Counted from the stretch's first letter, positions 27,993 to 41,130 are shown. The stretch is DNA of 64,000 nt from JAEMQF01 sp963775015 (GCA_963775015.1 CAVZHI010000012.1:1-64000); one strand, 5' to 3'. Numbers and translations: made by a program. Notes: a model not told the origin generated them from the letters alone.

Positions 27993-29838
27993 CTACGAAG
28001 CCACGATCCTCGGCACCGCCGCCAACAACGCCTTCGTATACGCCGATCGCGGATAGCGCAACACGGCGTCGGCCACGCCTGACTTCGCCGATCCGCCCGT
28101 CCTGCATCACCGCCACATGGTCGGCGATGTACTCGACGACGCCGATGTTGTGCGTGATGAAGAGGTAGGACACGCCGAGCTCAAGCTGCAGGTCGCGCAA
28201 CAGGTTGAGGATTTGCGCCTGCACGGAGACATCGAGCGCCGAAGTCGGTTCGTCGCAAACGATCAGGTCCGGCTTGACCGCCAGCGCGCGCGCGATGGCG
28301 ATGCGCTGGCGCTGCCCGCCTGAGAACTCGTGCGGATAGCGCTCCAGCGAGTCCTTGCGCAGGCCCACTTGATCAATGAGTTTGTCGATGTTGGCGCGCC
28401 GCGTGCGCGCGCTCAGGCCGGGCAACAGCGCCGCCTGCCCTTCCTGGAGGATTTCGAGCACGCGCATGCGCGGATTCAGCGAGGCGAACGGGTCCTGAAA
28501 AATGATCTGCACCGAGCGCCGCGCCTTGCGCAGGTCGTGGCCGTGCAGGGCGACCAGGTCGTGGCCGTTGAACTTGACTTCGCCGCTGATAAGCGCCTGG
28601 CCGCGCAGCAGCTGGACGACCGCCTTGCCGATCGTCGTCTTGCCGCAGCCCGACTCGCCCACGAGGGCGAGCGTCTGGCCGGCGCGAATGCTGAACGACA
28701 CGTCATCGACAGCGGTGAACGCGCCGCGCGCGCGTTGCAGCAGGCCCTTGCGGATCGGGAACTTGACGCTCAGGTGGCTCACTTCGAGCAGCGGGACCGG
28801 CTTTTCGGGTTCCTTGGTCGCCGCCTGAGCCACCGCGATCGGAACCCTCGCGATGGGCGGCGTTGGAGCCTCCCGCCCTTGCGCATAGAGCAGGCAGCGC
28901 ACGCCGCGCGTACCGAGGTCGAGCAAGTGCGGTGGTGAGTCGTGGCACGAAGGCATGACCTGGTCGCAGCGCGGCGCAAAGCGGCAACCGCTGAACTCCT
29001 GCGACAGCGCCGGCACCGTGCCGGCGATCGCCGCGAGCCTTTCGCCGCGCCGCGCGGCGTCGGGCAAAGCCTGCATCAGCAGGCGCGCGTAGGGGTGCTT
29101 CGGTGCGGCGAAAAACTCGGCGCAGCTCGCCACTTCGACGATCTGCCCGGCGTACATCAGCGCCACGCGGTGCGCCATGCCGGACACGACCGCCAGATCG
29201 TGCGTGATGAGCAGCAGGCCCATGCCCTGCTGCTTCTGCAGCGACTTCAGCAGGTCGAGGATTTGCGCCTGGATCGTCACGTCGAGCGCCGTCGTGGGCT
29301 CGTCAGCGACCAGGAAGTCGGGCTCGCAGGCGAGCGTCATCGCGATCATGACGCGCTGCTTCTGCCCGCCCGAAAGGCGGAACGGATAGTCGTCGATGCG
29401 CCGCTCGGGCTCGGGGATGCCGACTTTCCCGAGCCACTCGATCGCGCTCGCGCGCGCGTACGATCCGCGAAGCTCGGTGTGCGCTTCAATGGCTTCGACG
29501 ATCTGCTCGCCCACCCGCATCACCGGATTCAGGCTCGTTCCCGGCTCCTGGAAGATCATGCCGATCTTGCCGCCGCGAATCGCGCGCATCTTCGATTCGG
29601 GCAGGGCGAACACGTCGTCGCCTTCGAGGTTCATCCGTCCGGCGCTGACGCGGCCGTTTTCCGGCAGCAGGCGCAACATGGCGAGCGCTGTCATGCTCTT
29701 GCCGCAGCCCGACTCGCCGACGAGCGCAAACGTTTCGCCGCGCCGAATGCTCAAGCTCAAGCCGTCGATGGCCTTGACCACGCCGGCGTCGACGTCCAGC
29801 GCGACCTTGAGGTCTTCGATCCGCAGCACGCCTTTCAT
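27993..29838 (-). CDS. Peptide ABC transporter ATP-binding protein, two fused ATPase domains (YejF-like)
   Basis: About 614 residues with two complete ABC ATPase domains: Walker A GESGCGKSMTAL and GESGCGKTTIG; signatures LSGGQKQRV and FSGGQRQRI; Walker B FLVADEPTTALD and LIVCDEPTSALD. Between them is the oligopeptide-family Cys motif (FAPRCDQVMPSC), seen in OppD/DppD. Fused DppD-DppF architecture equals YejF. An indel near 28075 shifts the last 30 codons; the restored frame ends at TAG 27993 (YTKALLAAVPRIVAS). The start overlaps the permease stop (ATGA). Confidence 0.92.
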
Positions 29839-31287
29839 GCCGCTGCGCTCTTGATGCGCTTGAGGATTCGCGGCCGAAAGCTCCGGGCGTGCGGGTCGAA
29901 GGCGTCGCGCACACCGTCGGCAAAGAGGTTCACCGCCAGGACGAGCGTGACCATGAAGGCAAACGCTGCCGCAAAACTCCACCAGACGACGGGGTCGCGG
30001 CTCATCTCGCTGCGCGCCAAGTTGATCATGCCGCCGAAGCTGTTCATCGACGGATCCACGCCGACACCCACGTAGGTGAGCACCGCTTCAAAGAGGATCA
30101 GGTCAGAGAAATTCAGCACCATCGTGATGAGCACCAGGTGCATGACGTTGGGTGCGATGTGGCGCGCCATGATGCGCACGTGGCTCACGCCGAACGCGTG
30201 CGCCGCCTGCACGAATTCCAGTTCGCGCAGCTTGAGCGTCTCACCGCGAACGAGCCGGCACAGCGTGGCCCAACCGGTGAGGCCGAGAATCACGCAGAGC
30301 AGGAAGATCTTGATGTCGGAACGCTCGGATCCCGTCTCGAACAGGTCCGGGTTCTTGTCGAGGAAGACCTGCATCATGAGCACGCAGGCGGCGATCAACA
30401 GGACGCTCGGGACCGACGTGAGCGTGGTGTAAACGTACTGGATGACTTCGTCCACCCAACCCCTGAAGTACCCGGCCAGGATGCCGAGCACGACGGCAAA
30501 CGGCAGCGTCGCCACCGTCGCCAAGGTGCCGATCACGAACGCCGTGCGCACGCTTTTCAACGCCTGGTAGAACACGTCGTTGCCGGTGCGGTCGGTGCCG
30601 AACACGTGGTAGTGACCCATCAGCGCGATCACCGGGCCAACCAGCAGGCAGATCACGCACGACAGTGATCAACCCGGCGCGCAGCGGCATGTGGGTCCGG
30701 TCGGCGGCGATGTCGCGCAGCGCTGCGCTGACGCCGCCATGATCGGCACGCACACGCCACGCCGTGATGCACGCCACCAGCGAGGCAAGCGCGAGCCCTG
30801 CGAGAGCCCCCAGGAGCGTTCGAAACGCCACGTCGCGCGCCCACTGCGTAGCGGGGTCGGTCAGGTGCGCACCGGCGAACTTGAGCCGCGGATGGTCGCG
30901 CACCGGCTGACCGTCGCGCTCAAACGCTTCCTTGCTGAACCCGATCACCGCCAAGGGTTCGGAATAGCCGCTTTCGCGCATCTCGACCTGGCGCGACAGC
31001 AGCGCGTCGAGCAGCGACTCGGTGCTCGTCGCGTAAAAGATGGGCGTGCCCGCCAGGGTACCCGCCGCCGGCGGCAACGCGCGCCGGAAATGCACGCTGT
31101 CGATGAGCGTGACCGCCGCAAACAGCGCGAGCACGATGCCCGCACAGAGTGCCGCGGGATCCCGTGCCACCTTCACCCAGTTGGCGCGCAGGTTCGGGCT
31201 CACCTTGATGCGCCAGCCGTACCAGGCCAAGGCCAGCAACATGGCGTAGAGCACCACGTCGGTCCAGAGGAAAACGATCTTCGGCAT
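29835..31287 (-). CDS. Peptide ABC transporter permease (YejE/DppC-like), frameshifted
   Basis: About 483 residues. A long N-terminal part has two hydrophobic segments flanking a soluble domain (residues about 60-130); then, after an indel near 30660, the transport domain with FVIGTLATVATLPFAVVLGI and the EAA-like loop EFVQAAHAFGVSHVRIMARHIAP. The indel looks like an extra base where GTG is repeated. Starts 13 bp after the upstream permease stop and overlaps the ATPase start by ATGA. Confidence 0.88.
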
Positions 31288-31300
31288 CGGATCTCTCAGC

Positions 31301-32284
31301 TCAACTCAGGCGCACCCGCGGGTCGGCCCAGGTGTAGGCGACATCGATGAGCAAGTAGCTCGCGATGTAAAGCACCGCACCCAGGAACACCATGGAGCGA
31401 ACGATCGCGAAGTCCTGCCCGGTGATGGCTTCGATGACGAACGCACCGAGCCCGGGAATCCCGAAGAAGCTCTCGAACACAAGGCTGCCCAGGAAGACGA
31501 ACGGCAGGTAGGAACCCGCACTCGTGATGATCGGAATCAGCGCGTTCTTCAGCACATGGCGAAACAGCACCGCCGATTCGGCCAAACCCTTGGCGCGCGC
31601 CGTGCGCACATAGTCCTTGCCGATCTCTTCGAGGAACATCGCGCGGTACAGGCGCGCCTCCGAGCCGAGCCGCGCGAGCAGTGCCAGCATGATCGGCAGG
31701 ATCAGGAACTTCACCGCGTCAAGCCCGCCCGCGTAGCCTGAAATCGGCACGAGGTGCAGGATGCGCGAGAAGAAAAGCTGGCCGACGATGATGTAGAACA
31801 GGCTCGAGATCGACAACATCACGACACACAGCACGACGCCCCAGAAGTCGATCTTCGAGTGCCTGAAGAACACGAGCAGGAGCGCGAACGCGGTGCTCGC
31901 GAACACCTGCAACAGGAACAGGGGCACGGCAAGTTGCAGGCTCACCCACATTCGGGTCTTGATCTCGTGACCGATGTCGACCGCATTGCGCGCGTCCGAC
32001 CGGCCGAAATTGAGCGCAAACAGCGACACCGAGCGCTCCCACAAGACGGTGTGCGTCACCTGCGCCGCGCCCTGCTCCTTGGCGTTCCAGTAGATCGGCT
32101 TGTCATACCCGCGCTCCGCCTTCCACTTCTCGATCTGGTCTTGCGTGACGCGCTTGCCGCCGATGTTCAGGCGCGCCATGTCGTCCGGCGTGTTCACCGT
32201 GAAGAACAGAACGAAGGTGAAGAGGTTGACCCCGATCAGAACCAGGACGCCGTAACCCAGACGGCGGACGAAGTAGTTCAGCAT
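31301..32284 (-). CDS. Peptide ABC transporter permease (YejB/DppB-like)
   Basis: 327 residues, intact. N-terminal MLNYFVRRLGYGVLVLIGVN, then several membrane segments and the EAA loop KDYVRTARAKGLAESAVLFRH with the family ending FVIEAITGQDFAIVRSMVFL. It pairs with the next permease and the double ATPase. The start at 32284 lies 8 bp after the binding-protein stop. Confidence 0.93.
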   Translation of the reverse strand: MLNYFVRRLGYGVLVLIGVNLFTFVLFFTVNTPDDMARLNIGGKRVTQDQIEKWKAERGYDKPIYWNAKEQGAAQVTHTVLWERSVSLFALNFGRSDARNAVDIGHEIKTRMWVSLQLAVPLFLLQVFASTAFALLLVFFRHSKIDFWGVVLCVVMLSISSLFYIIVGQLFFSRILHLVPISGYAGGLDAVKFLILPIMLALLARLGSEARLYRAMFLEEIGKDYVRTARAKGLAESAVLFRHVLKNALIPIITSAGSYLPFVFLGSLVFESFFGIPGLGAFVIEAITGQDFAIVRSMVFLGAVLYIASYLLIDVAYTWADPRVRLS

Positions 32285-32291
32285 GGCGCAG

Positions 32292-34538
32292 TCAGGTCGC
32301 TGCCACGGGCACCGGGGTGGCTGTCGCCTGCTGCCGAATGCGGTAGCTGCGTCGCCCCACCCAGACCAGACCCAGACCCGCGACGATGAGCAGCAGCATG
32401 GGCCACCAGGTCGGTCGATTCCACTGCGCCTGCTTCGCGACACGCTCCGCTGCATCAATGCGGTAGTACTTTGCCAGATCCCGGATCATGATGCTGGGCT
32501 TGCCGTTGTGCGTCCACGGCTGGAACGCCAGGCCGACATAGGGCCAATAGCCCCAGGCCCAAGGCGCATCTTCACGCGCCACGGCGACCATTTGATCGAC
32601 GACTCTTTGCTTTTCCGGTCCGTCTTCCAGGGTTTTCATCAACGCGAAAAGGCGGTCGTACTCCGGGCTGCTGTAGTTCGCCGTGTTTTCGCCTTGGTGC
32701 GGGAACTTCGCATTCGGGCCGTAGAGGAGGAACAGGAAATTCTCGGCGTCGGGATAGTCGCCGAGCCAGCCCGCCCAGAAGATCTGCTGCTTGCCTTTGA
32801 GCACCTTGTCCTGGAATTGGTTGTAGTCGGTGGCGCGGATTTCCAACTGCATCGCCGAGCTTCGCGAACTGCTTGACCATCCAGTCGAGCTCCGACTTGA
32901 TCTCCGGCGTCGGCGTGCGCTGGTAGTCGTAGTTCAGCACCAGCGGCTTGCCGGTCTTCGCCTCGCGGCCATCGGGATAGCCGGCTTCGGCAAGAAGTTT
33001 TTTCGCCTCGGCGATGGAGCGGCGCACCGGCTGCCCGTTGACCCATTCGTGCGTCACCTTGTTGTAGCCTTGAGGCGTGCCTTCGCGCGAGCCAAAGACC
33101 CCGGGCGGCACCGGCCCATGCGCGGCCACTCCACCTTTGTTGCGAAATATGCGTCCGTAGCCCTCCTCCCAGTCGATGGAGATGGACAGTGCCTGACGCA
33201 GTTTGCGGTTCTTCAACTGCTGCTCGGGCGTGTCGCCCTTGCCCACGACCGGATCGAGCCAGTTGAAGCCGAGATACCAGTTGTTGATATCGGTGGTTAG
33301 CGGGAAATCGGAAGCCGCGCTCTTCGTACAGCCGCTTCACAGTCGTCGGAGTCTTCCATGTCGGTGTTGAACTCGACGCCCCACTCAGGTCGCTCGATCT
33401 CCGGGATGTCGAGGTAACCCTGCTTGAACATTTCCTTGCGCGGCACCTTCTCCTTGATGATGGTCGAGACGAACGTATCGACGAAGGGCATCGCCTTGCC
33501 GCAGTCGGCGAGCAGCCCGGCCTCCTTGTCGCCGGGCATGCCCTCACAGGGATAGGTCTCGCCGTGAAAATTCGGGTTGCGCTTCATGACGTGACGCCGA
33601 TCCTGCACATACTCGGTCATCATGAAAGGGCCCGTGCCGACCGGCCAGCGAATCAGCGACAGGCCGTTCGCGTTCATTCCAGGCTGCGAGTAGAACGCGT
33701 CGGCCTCCCACGGCACGGGCGACGTGAAGGTGAGCGAGAGCCAATACTTCCACTGCGGATACTTGCCCTTGATGCGCATGCGGAGCAGGTGGCTGTCGAG
33801 CGCCTGCGCTCCGGCGAGCGGCCAGTTGCGGAAGTCGAGAAACGGCTTGTCGGGGCTCGATTCAGGCAGGCCGCTGAGGAGTTTTTGATCCGCCGCCTTG
33901 ATCAGTTCAGCGTATTCCTTCAGTCCGATCATGTATTCGGAGAAGGTGGCAAAGATCGGTGCTTCGATGCGCGTCGTCGCGTGGCGCTTGAACGCGTAGA
34001 CATAGTCCTCGGCCACCAGCTCACGCGTGCCTTGCTGTTCGAAGTCCCATGGAGAGCGCTTGTCGCCGAGCTGACCGGGCGCCATGTGGTGATAGAGGTA
34101 TTCGCCCTTGTCGTTCTTTGCAAAGGCCGGGTGCGGCGCGTACAGCACTCCCTTCTTGATGCGAACGTCGTACACGCTTTCGGCAACCTGATCCGGTGCC
34201 GCGTCGTCGGGCAAACGCTGGCCTCGTCTGTCCAGGTAGTAGGGCTTGACCACTTCCTCCGCCGTCCTGGGGATCAAGACGTAAGGACGCTTGAGGTAGT
34301 GGTAGGCATAGAGCGGCTCGTACGCCGAGTACGTATATGGAGTTTCCGGATTGCTGTACGACGCGGTGGGATCGAGGTAACGCGGCGAGCGCTCGTCGAA
34401 AGAATTGAACATCGTGTTCGTCGCTGCGGCGCCGTCGGGATAAGGGCTGTTGTTGCATCCCCCCATCGCAGCCATCAGCGCCGCAAGACCGGCCAGGCGA
34501 ACCGCACACCTCCATCTCGACCCAGTGCCCATGATCAC
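32292..34538 (-). CDS. Peptide-binding lipoprotein (SBP family 5) with C-terminal membrane helix, frameshifted
   Basis: About 745 residues. Lipoprotein signal peptide (LAGLAALMAAMGGCNN; Cys in lipobox AMGGC), an SBP_bac_5-like body (YSAYEPLYAYHYLKRPYVL; WPVGTGPFMMTEYVQDRRHVMKRN; LRQALSISIDWEEGY) and, unusually, a hydrophobic helix near the C-terminus (WWPMLLLIVAGLGLVWVG) followed by a basic tail. Two indels (near 33300 and 32855) break the frame. It precedes the permease and ATPase genes as YejA does. An alternative start is MGTGSRW at 34532. Confidence 0.87.
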
Positions 34539-34661
34539 TCGCTCCTCTGCCCGGCGTCCGCACGCTGCGCAAGCCGCGGCTCGTTGCCGACCATGATACG
34601 GTCCGGTAACGGTTCCGATGTCGAGGATTTCACCGATTTGCGAGCGGCGATCACGTTCGGC

Positions 34662-35188
34662 CTATGCGGCACCCGCCGCGCGAGACTCCTGCAGCGCCGC
34701 ATGTTCATGCTCGAGCATCGCCATCACGATCAGCGAGTCGTACCCCGAGTCGGTGCGAACCGACTCGCGCAGGCGCCCTTCTTCGACGAAACCTTCACTG
34801 CGATAAAGCGCCTGCGCGCGCACGTTGAGCGCCTTCACGTCGAGCCAGAAACGGTGCGCGCCGAGGTCGTTGAACGCCATCAGCGCGAGCAACCTCAGGC
34901 AGGCCCGACCCGCACCGCGGCCCTGGCTCGCGGGCAGCAACACCATGCGCTTGAGCTCGATCGAGCGATGCGGATTGCGGCAACCCTGCAGAATGACGAA
35001 GCCTGCCGCCGCGTAGCCGATTCCAGCCTCGACGATGAAGTGGCGAAAGTCCGGGAAGCGCACCGCGCCTTCATGCTGGGTCCGGTTCCACGGCGTGATG
35101 AAGGGCCGGTTCAGCGGGTCTTGTTCAACCGAGATGACGAAGTCCAGGTCCGACAGCATCGTCGGGCGCAGGCGAACTTGCGCCTCGC

Positions 35189-35192
<4 letters not shown>
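34662..35192 (-). CDS. GNAT-family N-acetyltransferase
   Basis: 176 residues. The acetyl-CoA-binding motif MVLLPASQGRGAGRACLRLL and the C-terminal RFWLDVKALNVRAQALYRSEGFVEEGRLRES match GNAT enzymes of the RimJ/RimL-like kind. TTG at 35192 is proposed as start; it overlaps the parE stop codon as TTGA, suggesting coupling. The substrate is unknown. Confidence 0.85.
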
Positions 35193-37180
<1,988 letters not shown>

Positions 37181-37350
37181 GGGCGCGCATTCTAGGCAGG
37201 GCTCATCTGTTCCCCGCCGCATACGAGCACTTACACCTCGTCGCAATGCGTTGGCGCAGCGAGACAGGCATCACGAAAAGGAGCGTCTCGCGGTTTACAC
37301 CCGCCGCTGCCGCAGTACCCTCGCGCGATTCATTTCTCGAGGACATTGCC

Positions 37351-38091
37351 ATGAGCCACCGACCATCGACAACGCTGCTTCGAACCCTGATGCTGGCCGC
37401 CGGCCTGGTGTGCGCTGCGAGCGCAAACGCCGCCGACATCAACACCCTGCAACTGCTGACGCAAGCCGAATTCCGCGGCGTCTCGGAAGACCTGGGCGCG
37501 GCCCTGTCGTTCAAGCCCCTGATTCCGTCCGAGGCGCTTGGGCTCACTGGATTCGACGTCGGCGTCGCGGTGACGGGAACCAAGCTGCAAAACCGCGCTG
37601 CGTTTCAAAAGGCCGCCGGCGGCGGCAACGTTCCCGCCACGCTGCCGGTGCCGACGCTGCGCGTGCACAAGGGCCTGCCGTTGAACATCGACATCGGCGC
37701 GACCTACTCGACCCTTCCGTCGAGCAACGTGCGCGTCATCGGCGGCGAATTGCGCTGGGCGGTGCTGCCGGGCAGCACCCTCGTCCCCGCGGTCGCCTTG
37801 CGCGCCAGCGTGACGAAACTCAGCGGCGTCGACCAACTCAAGCTCGGCACGACGGGCTTTGACGTGTCGATCTCCAAAGGTTTTGCGATGCTGACACCGT
37901 ACGCCGGAGTCGGCACGGTGCGCGTCAAGAGCGATGCCCAAGGCAGCGCAACGCAGACCACCGAGTCGTTCAGCCAGGGCAGGGTGTTTGCGGGTCTGAA
38001 CGTGAGTTTCGGCCTCGTCAATCTGGCGTTTGAGGGCGACAAGACCGGCGACGCGACGAGTTACGGCATGAAGTTCGGCTTGCGCTTCTAA
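37351..38091 (+). CDS. Putative outer-membrane beta-barrel protein
   Basis: 246 residues. Signal peptide (LLRTLMLAAGLVCAASANA, cleavage before ADINTLQ) followed by alternating strands and an aromatic C-terminus (YGMKFGLRF), typical of an outer-membrane barrel. No family recognised with confidence. Start ATG 37351 follows GAGGAC. Stands alone between divergent parE and the MFS gene. Confidence 0.8.
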   Translation: MSHRPSTTLLRTLMLAAGLVCAASANAADINTLQLLTQAEFRGVSEDLGAALSFKPLIPSEALGLTGFDVGVAVTGTKLQNRAAFQKAAGGGNVPATLPVPTLRVHKGLPLNIDIGATYSTLPSSNVRVIGGELRWAVLPGSTLVPAVALRASVTKLSGVDQLKLGTTGFDVSISKGFAMLTPYAGVGTVRVKSDAQGSATQTTESFSQGRVFAGLNVSFGLVNLAFEGDKTGDATSYGMKFGLRF

Positions 38092-38168
38092 GCCCTGAAG
38101 CCCTGCTCGGCGTACGCCCGACCAGGCGCTCGGTGGCCGGGCGGCGTCGAGTCCGTTACAGTGGCTCG

Positions 38169-39401
38169 ATGTCCGCCACCTCGACCACGCCCGACCGTAC
38201 ACCCGGCCACACGCCCCTTTCGATGACCCAGGTGCTGCTCTGCGGCGCCGTGATCGTCACGATCTCGATGGGAATTCGCCACGGCTTCGGCCTGTGGCTG
38301 CAGCCGATCACGATGGAGCGCGGCTGGACGCGCGAGACCTTCGCCTTCGCGATCGCGGTGCAAAACCTCGCCTGGGGGCTGGCCGGCCCGTTCGCCGGCG
38401 CGCTCGCCGACCGCTTCGGCGCGTACCGCATCCTCATCGTCGGCGCCTTGCTCTATGCGCTCGGCCTGGTGTGGATGGGCCTGGCGACTTCGGGCCTCGC
38501 GTTCACCGGCAGCGCCGGTTTGCTGCTCGGCCTGGCGCAATCGGGAACCACCTACGCCGTGATCTACGGCGTGATCGGGCGCAACGTCGTGGCGGAGAAG
38601 CGCAGCTGGGCAATGGGCGTCGCGGCCGCCGCGGGATCGTTCGGCCAGTTCCTCATGGTCCCGGTGGAGAACTGGCTCATCGGCGGCATCGGTTGGCAAA
38701 GCGCGCTGTTCGTTCTCGCGTGCCTGGCGCTCGCGATCATGCCGCTCGCGCTCGGATTGAGGGAACCCGCGCACGCGCCGGCGCATGCGAGCCAGCAGAG
38801 CATCGGCGCGGCGGTGCGTGAAGCCTTCGGCAATCCGAACTTCCAGTTGCTCACCGCGGGCTATTTCGTGTGCGGCTTTCAGGTCGTGTTCATCGGCGTG
38901 CACATGCCGAGTTACCTCAAGGACAACGGCTTGACCCCCGACGTCGCAACGACGGCGCTGGCGCTGATCGGCCTGTTCAACGTGTTCGGCACCTACACCG
39001 CGGGCGTGCTCGGCGGGCGTTTCCCGAAGCGCTACATCCTGTCGGTGATCTACGGCCTGCGCGGTGTGGCGATCCTCGCTTTCATCACGCTGCCGCTGAC
39101 CCCCGGGAGCGTCTACATCTTTGCCTCGGTGATGGGCCTGCTCTGGTTGTCGACGATTCCGCCGACGAACGCGCTCGTCGCGCAAATCTTCGGCGTCAAG
39201 TACTTGGGGATGTTGAGCGGCTTCGTTTTCGTCAGCCACCAGCTCGGCAGCTTCATGGGTGCTTGGCTCGGCGGCAAGCTTTACGACAGCACCGGCAGCT
39301 ACGACATCGTGTGGTGGATCGCGATCGCGCTGGGCGTGTTCGGCGCAGTGATCAACTACCCGATTCGCGAGCACCCCGTGGTTCGCCCTGCGCCTGCCTG
39401 A
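38169..39401 (+). CDS. Major facilitator superfamily transporter
   Basis: 410 residues, about 12 membrane segments. The family signature between helices 2 and 3 is AGALADRFGAYRILIVGALL. The N-terminus ISMGIRHGFGLWLQPI resembles oxalate/formate-antiporter-like and monocarboxylate-type MFS carriers. The substrate is unknown. ATG at 38169 chosen. Confidence 0.9.
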   Translation: MSATSTTPDRTPGHTPLSMTQVLLCGAVIVTISMGIRHGFGLWLQPITMERGWTRETFAFAIAVQNLAWGLAGPFAGALADRFGAYRILIVGALLYALGLVWMGLATSGLAFTGSAGLLLGLAQSGTTYAVIYGVIGRNVVAEKRSWAMGVAAAAGSFGQFLMVPVENWLIGGIGWQSALFVLACLALAIMPLALGLREPAHAPAHASQQSIGAAVREAFGNPNFQLLTAGYFVCGFQVVFIGVHMPSYLKDNGLTPDVATTALALIGLFNVFGTYTAGVLGGRFPKRYILSVIYGLRGVAILAFITLPLTPGSVYIFASVMGLLWLSTIPPTNALVAQIFGVKYLGMLSGFVFVSHQLGSFMGAWLGGKLYDSTGSYDIVWWIAIALGVFGAVINYPIREHPVVRPAPA

Positions 39402-39410
39402 GGAGCCCGA

Positions 39411-39533
39411 TTGAGCCCGCGCCGGATCGTCGCCTGGGTCGCCGCCGTCGGCCTGCTTCTGCTCGTTTTCGCCGCCTACCTGCGCCCCGACATGGCGTTC
39501 ACGCTGGCGCAGCAGTTGTGGAACTGTTTCTGA
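39411..39533 (+). CDS. Small single-pass membrane protein (40 aa)
   Basis: TTG-started frame of 40 residues preceded by GAGGAG. It has one hydrophobic helix (VAAVGLLLLVFAAYL) after a basic start and ends QQLWNCF. It lies 9 bp after the MFS stop and 16 bp before the methyltransferase start, so it fits between two co-directional genes. The ending resembles short conserved proteins I recall from related bacteria. Function unknown. Confidence 0.55.
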   Translation: MSPRRIVAWVAAVGLLLLVFAAYLRPDMAFTLAQQLWNCF

Positions 39534-39549
39534 TCGAGCAGGCTCGGCC

Positions 39550-40119
39550 TTGAGTCACGCCGACGTTCCCGTCTCGCCTTGGGTGCGACGCTGGTCTCAC
39601 CTCGTCGCGCCCGGTGCCAGCGTGCTCGACCTGGCGTGCGGCAGCGGGCGCCACACGCGCTGGTTTGCGGGCCGGGGTTGCCACGTCACCGGAGTCGATC
39701 GTGACGCTGCCGCGCTCCAGGCCCTGGGCGGTATCGCCGAGCTGATCGTCGCCGACCTCGAAGGCGCGCCGTGGCCGTTGTCCGGACGCAAGTTCGACGC
39801 CGTGATCGTCACCAACTACCTGTGGCGCGAGCTGCTGCCGCGAATCGTCGAGTCGTTGGCGCCGAACGGCGTGCTCATCTACGAAACCTTCGCCCTCGGC
39901 CAGGCCAGCATCGGCAAACCCAGCAACCCGGTGTTTCTGCTGCACCCCGGCGAACTGCTCAGCGTCGCGATGGGCTTGCACATCGTCGCGTTCGAAGACG
40001 GGTTCGAGAGTACGCCGGAGCGCTTCGTGCAGCGCATCGTCGCGGTCAACCGGGTGGCTGGCGCTGCGCCGGCGGCGCGCTACCGCCTCGATTCGCCGGC
40101 CGCGCTCGGCGCACCGTAA
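39550..40119 (+). CDS. Class I SAM-dependent methyltransferase
   Basis: 189 residues. The SAM-binding motif VLDLACGSGRHTRWFAGRGC, acidic GVDRDAAAL, and ELIVADLEGAPWPL are typical of class I enzymes. Start TTG 39550. The substrate is unknown. Upstream of dapA on the same strand; the stop is 27 bp before dapA. Confidence 0.88.
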   Translation: MSHADVPVSPWVRRWSHLVAPGASVLDLACGSGRHTRWFAGRGCHVTGVDRDAAALQALGGIAELIVADLEGAPWPLSGRKFDAVIVTNYLWRELLPRIVESLAPNGVLIYETFALGQASIGKPSNPVFLLHPGELLSVAMGLHIVAFEDGFESTPERFVQRIVAVNRVAGAAPAARYRLDSPAALGAP

Positions 40120-40122
40120 AAT
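40117..40122 (+). promoter_or_regulatory. Possible -10 box of dapA
   Basis: TAAAAT sits 24 bp before the dapA start codon, overlapping the end of the methyltransferase gene. No clear -35 box. Confidence 0.3.
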
Positions 40123-40146
40123 CGCGCGACTCCAGAGGGAACGCCC

Positions 40147-41028
40147 ATGAAACCCATCCTAGGCAGCATCGTTGCGATGATCACGCCGATGCACGCTGAC
40201 GGCAGCGTCGACTACGTTGCGCTGCGGCGCCTCATCGACTGGCACATTGCCGAAGGCACGGGCTGCATCGGCGTCGTTGGCACGACGGGCGAATCGCCCA
40301 CCGTCACGGTGGATGAACATTGCGAGGTCATTCGCGTCTCGGTCGAACACGCGAAGGGCCGCATCCCCATCATGGCCGGTACCGGCGCGAACTCGACCGC
40401 CGAAGCGATCGAATTGTCGCGCTTTGCGCGCAAGGTCGGCGCCGATTGTTCGCTGTCGGTCGTGCCCTACTACAACCGTCCTTCCCAGGAAGGCATTTAT
40501 CAGCACTTCAAGGCGATCGCCGAAGCGGTCGACATTCCGATGCTGCTGTACAACGTTCCCGGCCGCACCGTCGCCGATATGCAGCCCGAGACCGCGCTGC
40601 GCCTGGCGCAGCTGCCCGGCATCGTCGGCATCAAGGAGGCGAGCGGCAACATCGAACGTGCCTGTGCCTTGATCAAGGGTGCGCCGAAGGGCTTTTCGGT
40701 CTATTCGGGAGACGACGGCACGGCGGTGGCGCTGATGCTCCTGGGCGGCCACGGCAACGTCAGCGTCACGGCGAACGTCGCGCCGCGGGCCATGCACGCA
40801 CTTTGCACGGCGGCGATCGAAGGTCGCGCGCGCGAGGCGGCGGCGTTGCAGTTCAAGCTGCTCGGCCTGCACAAAGCGCTGTTCGTCGAGCCGAGCCCCG
40901 CCGCCACCAAGTGGGCGATGGCACGCCTGGGCTTGTGCGGCGCCGGGTTGCGCCTGCCGATCACGCCGCTGTCGGTCGCGGGCCAGGCGCTCGTCGAGAC
41001 CGCGATGCGTGAGGCGGGCCTGCTCTGA
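40147..41028 (+). CDS. dapA: 4-hydroxy-tetrahydrodipicolinate synthase
   Basis: First committed step of lysine and diaminopimelate synthesis (pyruvate plus aspartate semialdehyde). 293 residues, intact. Substrate-binding GTTGESPT (45-52), catalytic Tyr135 in LLYNVPGR, and Schiff-base Lys163 in VGIKEASGN are present. Followed by bamC, the usual dapA-bamC order in proteobacteria. Confidence 0.97.
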   Translation: MKPILGSIVAMITPMHADGSVDYVALRRLIDWHIAEGTGCIGVVGTTGESPTVTVDEHCEVIRVSVEHAKGRIPIMAGTGANSTAEAIELSRFARKVGADCSLSVVPYYNRPSQEGIYQHFKAIAEAVDIPMLLYNVPGRTVADMQPETALRLAQLPGIVGIKEASGNIERACALIKGAPKGFSVYSGDDGTAVALMLLGGHGNVSVTANVAPRAMHALCTAAIEGRAREAAALQFKLLGLHKALFVEPSPAATKWAMARLGLCGAGLRLPITPLSVAGQALVETAMREAGLL

Positions 41029-41130
41029 GCGCTCCGGCGAAACTGCACGCCTGCGTCTGGCCAGGCGCGGCTGATGCTGCCGCGCCCCCGCCGCACATCG
41101 CCAAGACAAAATTCTGTGGAGACTTTGCCC

